From Deltaproteobacteria bacterium (GTDB lineage: Bacteria > Myxococcota_A > Polyangia > Haliangiales > JADYYK01), in contig JADYYK010000005.1 of NCBI GenBank assembly GCA_020853705.1, positions 1-55,102 on the forward strand: a stretch of 55,102 nt of DNA, read 5' to 3'. Position numbers and translations under genes: made by a program. Below are positions 9,603 through 16,140 of the stretch, in pieces (within the stretch, counting starts at the first letter, position 1; each line of letters starts with the position of its first letter). The notes beneath the pieces are model-generated. The model was not told the origin of the DNA, did not search any database, and worked only from the letters and a program-made list of their open reading frames with translations.

Positions 9603-10544
9603 CTAAGGGCAGGACAGCGGCAGCGTGGCAGGCACCTCGGCCAGCGCCTTGGCCAGCCAGTCGTCCACGCGATGGAACAGGATGTCGTCGGGGCAGCCGC
9701 AGCGCACCTCGTCGCAGAACCAGCTGCCATAGCTGGAGTAGGCCCCCTCCAGGGAGTTCTCGCCGGCCCTGGCGGCGTCGAGCTGCTCCTTGGGCACCGC
9801 GGCCAGGCGCGTGCGCAGCGCGGCGGAGTCATGGGGCGTGATCTCGAGGCTGAAGTCGGCGGCGACGGCGGGTGCGGCCAGCAGCGCGGCCATGCAGGCG
9901 GCATCGCGCCGGCCATGGGGATCGGGCGCACCCGGGGCCAGCCGCGTGGTGTCGGGCACCATCATGTAGTCGCACGGGGTGTCCCTGGGCAGCGCCTCGT
10001 GGCGGGTCAGGACGCGCATCAGGGTGATGCGGTAGCGCCCCGGCCGCTTGAAGGCCGGGCACACCGGGTTGAGCAGCAGGTGCTCCTGGTGGCTGGCGCC
10101 GGGCGCCACCTTGGCGAGGTAGCCGCCGCCGCCGCCGGCCATCGGCCCGGGCAGCGTCTTGCCGACCTCGCAGACCACGGCGCCGCTGTCGTCGCGGATC
10201 TCCCAGCCGAAGCGCAGCGGGTGGTTCTGGCCGAACCAGTCACCGCCGACGTCGAACTGCAGCTCGGTGTCGCCCAGGTTCTCGATGCCGAGGCTGAGCA
10301 GCAGCGGCGCGCCGGCGGGGACGCTGGCGCGATCGGGGGCGATGGTCGCGCGCACAGGGCCGCGGCTGCGCACCTCGGCGGGCGGCATCGGCATCAGCAG
10401 AGGCGCGGCGTCGACCTGCGCGGCCGTGGTCGCAGGCGGTGACGGCGACGCGGCGGGCTTGCGCTTGTTGCGTGTGCACGCCGCCAGGACGGTGCTGCCC
10501 CCCAGCAACGCCAGCGCCATGGCCACGGCGGCTCGCTTCCCCAT
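9603..10544 (-). CDS. Predicted lipoprotein with an Ig-like/BsuPI-type beta domain
   Basis: A 313-residue lipoprotein: Lys/Arg N-terminus, hydrophobic stretch and lipobox VLAAC, then a Pro/Ser-rich linker. The central part (about residues 65-165) reads as a beta-sandwich (VRATIAPDRASVPAGAPLLL, GDTELQFDVGG, RFGWEIRDDSG), resembling proteins with a BsuPI-like or CARDB-like module; this is a fold guess only. The C-terminal third has several Cys, including WFCDEVRCGCPDD. The enzymatic role is unknown. A TAAGAT box sits exactly six bases upstream of the ATG and there is no Shine-Dalgarno, so the mRNA may be leaderless. The acyl-CoA ligase gene follows after 15 bases. Confidence 0.75.
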   Translation of the reverse strand: MGKRAAVAMALALLGGSTVLAACTRNKRKPAASPSPPATTAAQVDAAPLLMPMPPAEVRSRGPVRATIAPDRASVPAGAPLLLSLGIENLGDTELQFDVGGDWFGQNHPLRFGWEIRDDSGAVVCEVGKTLPGPMAGGGGGYLAKVAPGASHQEHLLLNPVCPAFKRPGRYRITLMRVLTRHEALPRDTPCDYMMVPDTTRLAPGAPDPHGRRDAACMAALLAAPAVAADFSLEITPHDSAALRTRLAAVPKEQLDAARAGENSLEGAYSSYGSWFCDEVRCGCPDDILFHRVDDWLAKALAEVPATLPLSCP

Positions 10545-10550
10545 GGCGCC

Positions 10551-10556
10551 ATCTTA
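10551..10556 (-). promoter_or_regulatory. -10-like box TAAGAT, 6 nt before start of the 10544 gene
   Basis: TAAGAT (minus strand) is followed by GGCGCC and then ATG at 10544, with no Shine-Dalgarno. The transcription start would fall at or next to the start codon. Confidence 0.5.
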
Positions 10557-10599
10557 TGCGCGGGGCCGCACGGCGTCCCCGAAAAACCTGGCCCCGGGC

Positions 10600-10605
10600 T
10601 ATGCT
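10600..10605 (+). promoter_or_regulatory. -10-like box TATGCT, 6 nt before start of the 10612 gene
   Basis: TATGCT is followed by GGTCCC and ATG at 10612, with no Shine-Dalgarno. This supports 10612 as the start and a leaderless transcript. Confidence 0.5.
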
Positions 10606-10611
10606 GGTCCC

Positions 10612-11043
10612 ATGCGCATGTCATCGCTCACATCCATGGCCATGGCCGCGGCCCTCGCGGGCCTCCTGCTGGCGGCGACCCCGGCCTGTGTCATCCGCGG
10701 TCGTGGCGAGGTGACCTACTACGTCGACGAGGATCCGCCCCAGCCGCGGCGCGAGGTCGTCGAGATGCGCCCGGGCTACATCTGGATCCAGGGCTACTGG
10801 TTCCGGGACGGCAAGCGCTGGGTCTGGATCGACGGCCACTTCGTCGGCGAGCGCGCGGACGCCGACTGGGTGCCCGGGGTGTGGGTGCGCTCGGGCGGGC
10901 GCTGGCGCTGGAACCCGGGGCGCTGGGCCGCGCGGCAGCGCCGCAAGGAGGAGCGTCACGAGCGCCGCGAGGAGCGCAAGGAGAAGCGTGAGGAGCGGCG
11001 CGAAGAGCGCAAGGAGCACCGGGGCAAGGGGCACCATGACTAG
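10612..11043 (+). CDS. YXWXXGXW-repeat lipoprotein with charged tail
   Basis: A 143-residue exported protein. The signal segment ends in the lipobox-like ATPAC. The body has aromatic repeats YIWIQGYW, WVWIDGHFV and WRWNPGRW, the hallmark of the YXWGXW/WXXGXW repeat family, whose function is unknown. The last 35 residues are almost only Arg, Glu, Lys and His, likely a long charged helix. The frame stays open further upstream, but ATG 10612 is chosen because the signal peptide and a TATGCT box six bases upstream both fit. Its last eight bases overlap the next gene's start. Confidence 0.8.
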   Translation: MRMSSLTSMAMAAALAGLLLAATPACVIRGRGEVTYYVDEDPPQPRREVVEMRPGYIWIQGYWFRDGKRWVWIDGHFVGERADADWVPGVWVRSGGRWRWNPGRWAARQRRKEERHERREERKEKREERREERKEHRGKGHHD

Positions 11044-11674
11044 GCCGCGGCTGGCGAGCGCGCTGGCCACGGTGACGATGGCGCTGACGCTGACGGGCTG
11101 CGGCGATGACGGCCGGCCCGTCAACGTGCCGGTGGTCGAGGTCGGCGCCTACGAGGCGCAGTGCCAGACCCAGTGTCAGCTCGCCGCCGGCGAGAGCACC
11201 TGCACGCAGAAGCACAGCGAGTTCTGCCTGGCGCGCTGCCGGGCCCGCACCAACGGCCTGGCCCAGGGCTGCGCCGACTGCCTGTTCAGCAAGGGCACCG
11301 CCATCAAGGGCTTCATCGACAGCTTCGGGGATCCCGCCTGCACCGTGGGCGGCCCGGGTGAGATCGACGACTGCGCCAGCGCGTGCGACGTCGCCGACGC
11401 GCCGCCGGCGCCCAGCCTGGCCGTGCTGTGCCAGCTGACCTGCGGCTTCTACATGAGCGAGCCGACGCCGCTGGCGTGCTCCGCGGGCAACATCAGCCCG
11501 TGCCTGAGCGCGTGCATGACGACCATCGGTGCGCACGGCCGGGTGTGCTCGGACTGTGTCATCGATCAGGCGGTGCCGTCGCGCATCTGCATCAATGACA
11601 ACTGTGACTGCGAGATGCACTTCCAGTCGGAGACCTCGTTCTCGTGCTCGACGCTGTGCGACGCCACGCCCTGA
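11036..11674 (+). CDS. Cysteine-rich predicted lipoprotein (22 Cys after the lipidated Cys)
   Basis: A 212-residue protein with lipobox TLTGC. The mature part has 22 further cysteines, arranged as six CX3C pairs (CQTQC, CLARC, CASAC, CQLTC, CLSAC, CSTLC) and CX2C pairs (CADC, CSDC). The even number suggests a disulfide-stapled surface domain. No heme motif is present (no Cys-His pair). Start ATG 11036 overlaps the upstream stop by eight bases and gives a proper signal peptide; an earlier in-frame ATG at 10988 lies inside the upstream gene. Function is unknown; similar Cys-rich lipoproteins occur in Myxococcota. Confidence 0.75.
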   Translation: MTRPRLASALATVTMALTLTGCGDDGRPVNVPVVEVGAYEAQCQTQCQLAAGESTCTQKHSEFCLARCRARTNGLAQGCADCLFSKGTAIKGFIDSFGDPACTVGGPGEIDDCASACDVADAPPAPSLAVLCQLTCGFYMSEPTPLACSAGNISPCLSACMTTIGAHGRVCSDCVIDQAVPSRICINDNCDCEMHFQSETSFSCSTLCDATP

Positions 11675-12462
11675 CCTTCGCGTTCGCTGCGCTGGCGCTG
11701 CTGCCGGCCGCCTGCAAGAAGAGCCCACGGCAGGAGCCGACCCCGTCGCGCACCCCGGCGCCGACAGCGCCGCCGCAGCCAGCGCGGCTGCCCACCGCCG
11801 ACGAGGGCTTCGTCGGCCTGCTCATCGAGAACGCCCCCGGCGACGATTTCCACCCGGCCGACTATTGCCTGGACGACGGTCAGCAGTGGCGCGGCCTGCC
11901 CGCGCGCCTGGGCCGCATCAACGTCGCGGGCGTGACCCCGTCGGCGGCGCTGTACGGCCACCACGTCATCGTGTGGGGCCGCCGCGAAGCGTCACTCGAC
12001 GCCGTGATCAGCAAGCTCGGCCCCTGCCCGCCCGATGATCGCCCGATGGCGCAGATGCGCAGCGACTGGATCGCCGACGAGGGCGGCTATCTCACCACCC
12101 ACGCCAGGCTGGCCGCGACCCCGGTCCTGCGCGCGCTGCGCATCGAGCCTTTGACCCTGGCCGGCTTCGGCGCGCTGCCCGACGGCGGCGTGGGCCACGG
12201 CTTCTCGCTGCACAACCCGTTCGACGCCGCGCTGAGCGGGAGCCTGCGCGCGCACTGGGAGGGCGGCCGCGGCAAGCCGATGCCGCACTACGTGGACCAG
12301 CCCTTCGTGGTGGCGCCGGGCGCGACCCTGACCGTGGCGCTGCCCTTCGAGCCCGGCGACGTCCCCGACCTGGACCGGGCCTGGCGGCTGCATGCGGTCC
12401 ACGTGGTCGGCAGCGCCGGCCGGGTCACGGTGAACGCCGACGTCTTCGTCGAGAGCCGCTGA
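11644..12462 (+). CDS. Predicted lipoprotein of unknown function
   Basis: A 272-residue protein starting with GTG at 11644, inside the end of the preceding gene (31-nt overlap). GGAGA lies ten bases before the GTG; an alternative GTG is at 11656. Signal segment ends in lipobox LLPAAC followed by KKS and a Pro-rich linker (about residues 24-50). The rest is soluble and beta-rich (GFSLHNPFDAALSGSLRAHW, PFVVAPGATLTVALPFEPGD), which resembles a small immunoglobulin-like module near the C-terminus. No enzyme motif is seen. It is probably cotranscribed with the two genes upstream. Confidence 0.7.
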   Translation: MLDAVRRHALTFAFAALALLPAACKKSPRQEPTPSRTPAPTAPPQPARLPTADEGFVGLLIENAPGDDFHPADYCLDDGQQWRGLPARLGRINVAGVTPSAALYGHHVIVWGRREASLDAVISKLGPCPPDDRPMAQMRSDWIADEGGYLTTHARLAATPVLRALRIEPLTLAGFGALPDGGVGHGFSLHNPFDAALSGSLRAHWEGGRGKPMPHYVDQPFVVAPGATLTVALPFEPGDVPDLDRAWRLHAVHVVGSAGRVTVNADVFVESR

Positions 12463-12494
12463 GGTTCCGTTAACGGTCGTCGCGCTGCCCCGTC

Positions 12495-13442
12495 ATGACG
12501 GGTATGCGAATGCTGAAGATCGTGATCTTGCTCGCTGTGTCGGTGCGCTTGGCGGGGGCCAGCACGACCCCGCGGCCGAGCACCCCGTATGCGTGTGACT
12601 TCCTGCCCGCGCAGACGCTGCCCGCGGAGCGGCCGCGCAGCCGGTTCAGTGACGTCATCGACACCCTGGCCGGGCTGGCGTACCACGCCGACTCCCAGGC
12701 GCTGGCCGCGGTGGTCGAGCAGGCCACCGCGCTGGAGGCCGCGGGGCTGGGGCTCCGGCAGCGCATCATCTTGCAGAACCAGCTCCTGCAGGTGACCTGG
12801 GCGGCCGAGCAGTCGAGCGCCACGCTGGAGAACGCGCGCCGGCTGGCGGGGCGGCTGGCGCTGCCAGGCCTGCTGCTGCAGGCGCTGGGCAGCGAGCCCG
12901 AGCGCGGCCTCGACAGCTTCCTGGGGCCGCGCGCGGGCTGGATCGAGCGCCGCGGCGAGACCTGTGGCAGCTCGCGCCTGCTGCACGAGTTTCGCTACGG
13001 CGGCACGCTGGGGTTTCGCCCGGTACGCACCGCGACGCTGCGCGCGCTGGTGGCGCAGCGAGTCGCGGTCGATGTCGAGGGCGTGCCGCACCTGACCCCG
13101 CTGGTCGATCATGTCGAGGTGCGCGGGCGGCTCGACGCCGACGTGCCGGCGTGCGTGCTGGAGTTCGACGCCCGCGCGCAGGCGGTGGGCGCCGCGGCCG
13201 GGCTGCGCGCGATGGGCCTCGATGAGGTCCACGGTGATGCCTTCGTGTTCAGGCGCGGCGACGGCGTGGGCTGCCTGGCCTGCCACGCTCCGGACGGCTC
13301 GCGCGATGGCTTCGAGGACGTGGCCCCGGAGGCGGTGGCGCCGCTGCTCGACGCCCGGCGGGTGACGCTGCTCGGCTTCGCCACCGGGAGGCTGGCCAGC
13401 TGGCTGGGGATCAATGAATCTATTTTGGTGGTTACAGAATAG
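12495..13442 (+). CDS. Secreted protein with a single c-type heme motif
   Basis: A 315-residue protein with an N-terminal hydrophobic segment (MLKIVILLAVSVRLAGAS). Near the C-terminus it carries GCLACHAPDG, a CXXCH heme-attachment motif in a context typical of c-type cytochromes. The rest is predicted helical and matches nothing I recognise. One more Cys lies in YACDFL near the N-terminus and others in GETCGSS and VPACVL. ATG 12495 and ATG 12504 are both possible starts; neither has a good Shine-Dalgarno. The gap to the gene upstream is 32 bases. A monoheme electron carrier or sensor is possible. Confidence 0.6.
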   Translation: MTGMRMLKIVILLAVSVRLAGASTTPRPSTPYACDFLPAQTLPAERPRSRFSDVIDTLAGLAYHADSQALAAVVEQATALEAAGLGLRQRIILQNQLLQVTWAAEQSSATLENARRLAGRLALPGLLLQALGSEPERGLDSFLGPRAGWIERRGETCGSSRLLHEFRYGGTLGFRPVRTATLRALVAQRVAVDVEGVPHLTPLVDHVEVRGRLDADVPACVLEFDARAQAVGAAAGLRAMGLDEVHGDAFVFRRGDGVGCLACHAPDGSRDGFEDVAPEAVAPLLDARRVTLLGFATGRLASWLGINESILVVTE

Positions 13443-13470
13443 TTCAGGCTGAGGCCTGCGACAGCGGCAC

Positions 13471-13643
13471 GTGGTGCTTGCCGGCGGGGCCACGGCGCAG
13501 ATCGGTCTGCTCGCCGCTGGCCTCGGCCTGGTGGGTTGTGGCGGCGGCGGCGAGCCCGCCGTGAAGAGTGGCGCCAGCCCCGGCGTGACTGTGGCAAGAG
13601 CGACCAGGTCGAGCTGGTGGTGACCCTGACCACGGCGCCGTAG
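13471..13643 (+). pseudogene. Frameshifted remnant of a small lipoprotein gene
   Basis: From GTG 13471 a short frame reads as a lipoprotein signal (AQIGLLAAGLGLVGCGGGG) followed by EPAVKSGASPG, then stops at 13621. From about 13590 another frame continues with protein-like sequence, DCGKSDQVELVVTLTTAP, to TAG at 13641-13643. The simplest reading is one small lipoprotein gene damaged by an indel near 13585-13600, or a sequencing error at this point. It fills most of the 223-bp gap between the convergent genes ending at 13442 and 13666. Confidence 0.5.
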
Positions 13644-13665
13644 TGCACCGCTCGGTGCGCCGCGG

Positions 13666-14073
13666 TCACCAGGGTTCGAAGCAGTCGTAGTTGCGCTGGC
13701 CGCGGATGCGACCGGCCTCGATGTCGAAGAACATCGCGAGGTGGGCGCGCATGACGTGGCCCGCCGCCAGGGTGCCCAGCGCGATGCGCAGGGTGCCCGA
13801 CCAGGTGACCTCCAGGGCCACGCGCCCGCCCTGGGCCAGCTCGCGCACGATCTGGTAGCGCTGCTCGGAGATGACCTGCTGGCCGCGCTCGGCGCTGGCC
13901 AGCAGGCCCGCCAGATCGCGCCGCGTCCCCTGCGCGACCAGGCGGTTGGGCAGCTCCTCCTGGATGGCGTCGGAGTGATAGAACGCGGCCAGGGTGGCGC
14001 CAGTCGCGCCGGCCTGCACGGCGGCGAGATAGCGATGGATGAGGTCCAGGTTGGCGGTCTCGAGGTCGGGCAT
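13666..14073 (-). CDS. SnoaL-like / NTF2 family protein
   Basis: A 135-residue protein with the alpha+beta-barrel pattern of the NTF2-like superfamily: N-terminal helix NLDLIHRYLAAVQAG, AAFYHSDAIQEELPNRLV, then strands VALEVTWSGTL, MRAHLAMFFDIEAGRIRGQRNYDCFEPW. This C-terminal strand pair is typical of SnoaL-like proteins. Many members are small-molecule isomerases or have no known activity, so the substrate is unknown. It lies 13 bases downstream of the DUF1062 gene on the same strand, which suggests cotranscription. Confidence 0.8.
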   Translation of the reverse strand: MPDLETANLDLIHRYLAAVQAGATGATLAAFYHSDAIQEELPNRLVAQGTRRDLAGLLASAERGQQVISEQRYQIVRELAQGGRVALEVTWSGTLRIALGTLAAGHVMRAHLAMFFDIEAGRIRGQRNYDCFEPW

Positions 14074-14086
14074 CGCGCCTTCGATG

Positions 14087-14707
14087 CTACTCCGGGGTGG
14101 GCTGGGTGCGCGGCTCGAGGCGGATGCGGATGCGGGCGCCGTCGCGGGCCGGCCTGCGCAGCGCGGCGACGCCCCCGGGGCTGATGGTGATGCCCCCGTC
14201 GGCGGCGGCGCTGGTCAGCTGGCTGCGCGACCAGCCGAGCTCACGCGCCAGCAGGCGCTCCAGGCGCAGGGCCGCGCCGGGCGCCACGCGCAGCGTGATC
14301 TCGAGGGCGACCCCGGGGGCGATGGCGGGGCGGTCGACCACCAGGTCGACCTCGGCGGGCGCCGCCACCTCCAGGCCGCCCACGTCACAGGCGACGGCGT
14401 GCGCCAGCGCCTCGTCGTTGCGCTCGTAGCGGGGCAGCAGCGCACCCAGCTCGGCGGGGGTGACGCGCTCGTGCACGGTGCGGTTCCAGGTGAAGTCGCA
14501 CGCGGCGCAGCGGTGGATCAGCCAGACGTCGAGGCGACGCCCCGAGGCGTTGACGCGGAAGCGCCCCGACGACACGAAGCGGCGGCGCTCATCACAGCGC
14601 GGGCAGTCGCGCAGCACGGCGGGCGCGCCGGCGACGCGGAGGTGCCAGGTGACGGAGACGGAGACGGAGACGGAGACGGGCTGCGAAGCAAGGCGTGCAA
14701 GGGCCAT
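14087..14707 (-). CDS. DUF1062 domain protein with two zinc-ribbon-type Cys pairs
   Basis: A 206-residue protein of the uncharacterised DUF1062 family. Recognisable segments are RDCPRCDERRRFVSSGRFRVNASG, RLDVWLIHRCAACDFTWNRTVHER (two CXXC pairs that could bind zinc) and a C-terminal region ELGWSRSQLTSAAADGGI. Start ATG 14707 is chosen because AAAGGAGG lies six bases upstream; a longer frame to 14746 lacks this. Near the N-terminus a (Ser-Val)n dipeptide tract is encoded by a GGAGAC-type hexanucleotide repeat (14651-14680), unusual for the family. It is followed closely by the SnoaL-like gene. Confidence 0.85.
   Translation of the reverse strand: MALARLASQPVSVSVSVSVTWHLRVAGAPAVLRDCPRCDERRRFVSSGRFRVNASGRRLDVWLIHRCAACDFTWNRTVHERVTPAELGALLPRYERNDEALAHAVACDVGGLEVAAPAEVDLVVDRPAIAPGVALEITLRVAPGAALRLERLLARELGWSRSQLTSAAADGGITISPGGVAALRRPARDGARIRIRLEPRTQPTPE
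14651..14680. repeat. Hexanucleotide microsatellite (GACGGA)x5
   Basis: Five tandem copies of GACGGA, the last ending in G. It lies inside the DUF1062 coding region, where it encodes alternating Ser-Val. Copy-number change would stay in frame. Confidence 0.85.
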
Positions 14708-14862
14708 GACGGGCCTCCTTTCGGAAGCGCCGCGCAAAGAAGGCAAGGCTGGCCCAGGCGTGGTCCTGTCGCGTCAGCGCCCGGGAGGCGCACGCGCACG
14801 GATGATCGGCGGATGTCGAATCAGCCAGACCTCGACGATCTCCGCGCGCCGCACAGGCGGGT

Positions 14863-14881
14863 GGCTTCACGTGGTGAAGCC
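14863..14881. terminator. Hairpin downstream of the VOC gene (possible terminator)
   Basis: A perfect 8-bp inverted repeat GGCTTCAC / GTGAAGCC with a 3-nt loop lies in the 270-bp gap between the VOC gene (stop at 14978) and the DUF1062 start (14707). No T-tract follows on either strand, so it may be a processing or regulatory hairpin instead. No gene is supported in this gap. Confidence 0.4.
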
Positions 14882-14977
14882 CCCGCGGGACACGAGAGTG
14901 ACGAGGAGTGGCTAAGACACCGGCGACATGCGGCGAGCAATCTGGCCGAAGCCGGGCGGCCGGTCAAGGCCCCGGCG

Positions 14978-15346
14978 TCAGTGCGCCGCGAAGCACACGA
15001 AATTGCCGGCCGGATCGCGCACGATGAGCTCGCGCGCGCCATAGAAGGTGGTGCGCTCGGGCACCACCAGGGGCCAGCCGGTCAGGGCGGCGCGGATGGG
15101 CCCGAGGTCATCGACCTCCAGGTACAGCGAGCTGCGGTGCGGGCCGGGCTCGACCTCGGCGACGTCCTTCTGCACCGAGGCGCGGCTCTGCAGCATGAGC
15201 TCGACGCCGCCATGCACCAGGATGACGAAGCCGAGCGCGGCGCCCTCGGGCACCTCGACGGTCTTGCCAAAGCCCAGGCGATCGACCCAGAAGGGCAGGC
15301 AGTCCTCGATGCGGTCCACGATCAAGTTCGCAGTCAGCTTCTTCAT
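14978..15346 (-). CDS. VOC family protein (glyoxalase-superfamily), last gene of the kinase operon
   Basis: A 122-residue VOC protein: MKKLTANLIVDRIEDCLPFW, VDRLGFGKTVEVPEGAALGF, SSLYLEVDDLGPIRAAL and a final ARELIVRDPAGNFVCFAAH strand. The Glu usual in the last metal site is replaced (Val-Cys-Phe), so classical glyoxalase chemistry is doubtful. Start ATG 15346 is fixed by an ATGA overlap with the stop of the AraC-family gene, which implies translational coupling. It is the last gene of the four-gene operon that begins with the kinase at 21223. Confidence 0.85.
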   Translation of the reverse strand: MKKLTANLIVDRIEDCLPFWVDRLGFGKTVEVPEGAALGFVILVHGGVELMLQSRASVQKDVAEVEPGPHRSSLYLEVDDLGPIRAALTGWPLVVPERTTFYGARELIVRDPAGNFVCFAAH

Positions 15347-16140
15347 GGCGACGACCATGCCTCGGTCAAGAGCGACCGTATTGGAGAAATGGAACCCGTG
15401 GCGGCGCGCGCGGTGGTCGGGCTGACCCCGGCGAGGTCCTGGAAGTCGCGGCACATGTGCGCCTGATCGGCGTAGCCGAGGTCGAGCGCGGCCTCGGCCA
15501 GGGCGGCCCCGGGGGCGTGCTGCAGGTGAAGGATGGCGCGCTGCAGGCGGGCGATGCGCCCGAGCTGCTTGGGACCGAGGCCGATGTGGTGCTGGAAGGC
15601 GCGCGTCAGGTGCTGGCGGCTCCAGCCCAGGCGGCCGGCCAGCGTGCCGACATCGGGGGGCGCGGGCGCGAACAGCGCGGCGGCGGCGTGCGCCACGCGC
15701 GGGTCGGGGCGGGCCACGCGGGCGAGGTGCCCGAGCAGCGCGGCCTCCAGGGCGTCGAGCGCGGCGCGCGGGGTCGCGGGCGCGCGGGCCAGCCTGACGC
15801 CGAAGACGCTGCCGAGGTCAGCCAGCGGGGCGCTGAGATCGGTCAGCGCGCGGGCCGGCACGCCCAGGAAGGGCGCCGCGCCACCGGGGCGAAAGCGCAC
15901 CGCGACCTGCCCTGCCGCGCGAGGCTGCACCAGCACGGCGCCGGTCATGACCCCGACCACCAGCGCGGGCGCGCCGTCGAGCGGGACCAGCACATCGATA
16001 CAGCCGTCGGGCAGCACGCGCACCGGGGCGACCGCGGTCGCGCGCGCGCGGCTGGCGCCGGGCCAGCGCAGCCACAGGCGATCGACGAAGCCGCGCAGCG
16101 CGGCCGGTGGCGCGCGCTCGATGAAGCGGCTGGCGCTCAC
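15343..16140 (-). CDS. AraC family transcriptional regulator
   Basis: A 265-residue regulator. The N-terminal part has the pattern of the DUF6597 domain (FVDRLWLRWPG, RVLPDGCIDVLVPLDG, GQVAVRFRPGGAAPFLGVPA), found in many small AraC proteins. The C-terminal part has two helix-turn-helix units: VGTLAGRLGWSRQHLTRAF and AEAALDLGYADQAHMCRDFQDLAGVSP, the AraC signature. It starts with GTG 16140, whose GTGA overlaps the stop of the FGE kinase gene, and it ends overlapping the VOC gene's ATG. The probable target is a promoter of its own operon or a small-molecule response gene; the ligand is unknown. Confidence 0.9.
   Translation of the reverse strand: MSASRFIERAPPAALRGFVDRLWLRWPGASRARATAVAPVRVLPDGCIDVLVPLDGAPALVVGVMTGAVLVQPRAAGQVAVRFRPGGAAPFLGVPARALTDLSAPLADLGSVFGVRLARAPATPRAALDALEAALLGHLARVARPDPRVAHAAAALFAPAPPDVGTLAGRLGWSRQHLTRAFQHHIGLGPKQLGRIARLQRAILHLQHAPGAALAEAALDLGYADQAHMCRDFQDLAGVSPTTARAATGSISPIRSLLTEAWSSP

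Noticed and set aside
7563..10442. A 959-codon plus-strand open frame across the acyl-CoA ligase and lipoprotein genes
   Set aside because: It is antisense to two well-supported genes and has shadow-type composition.
14813..15040. Open frame starting MSNQPDLDDL in the VOC/DUF1062 gap
   Set aside because: It soon runs antisense into the VOC gene, has no ribosome site and loses protein-like composition.
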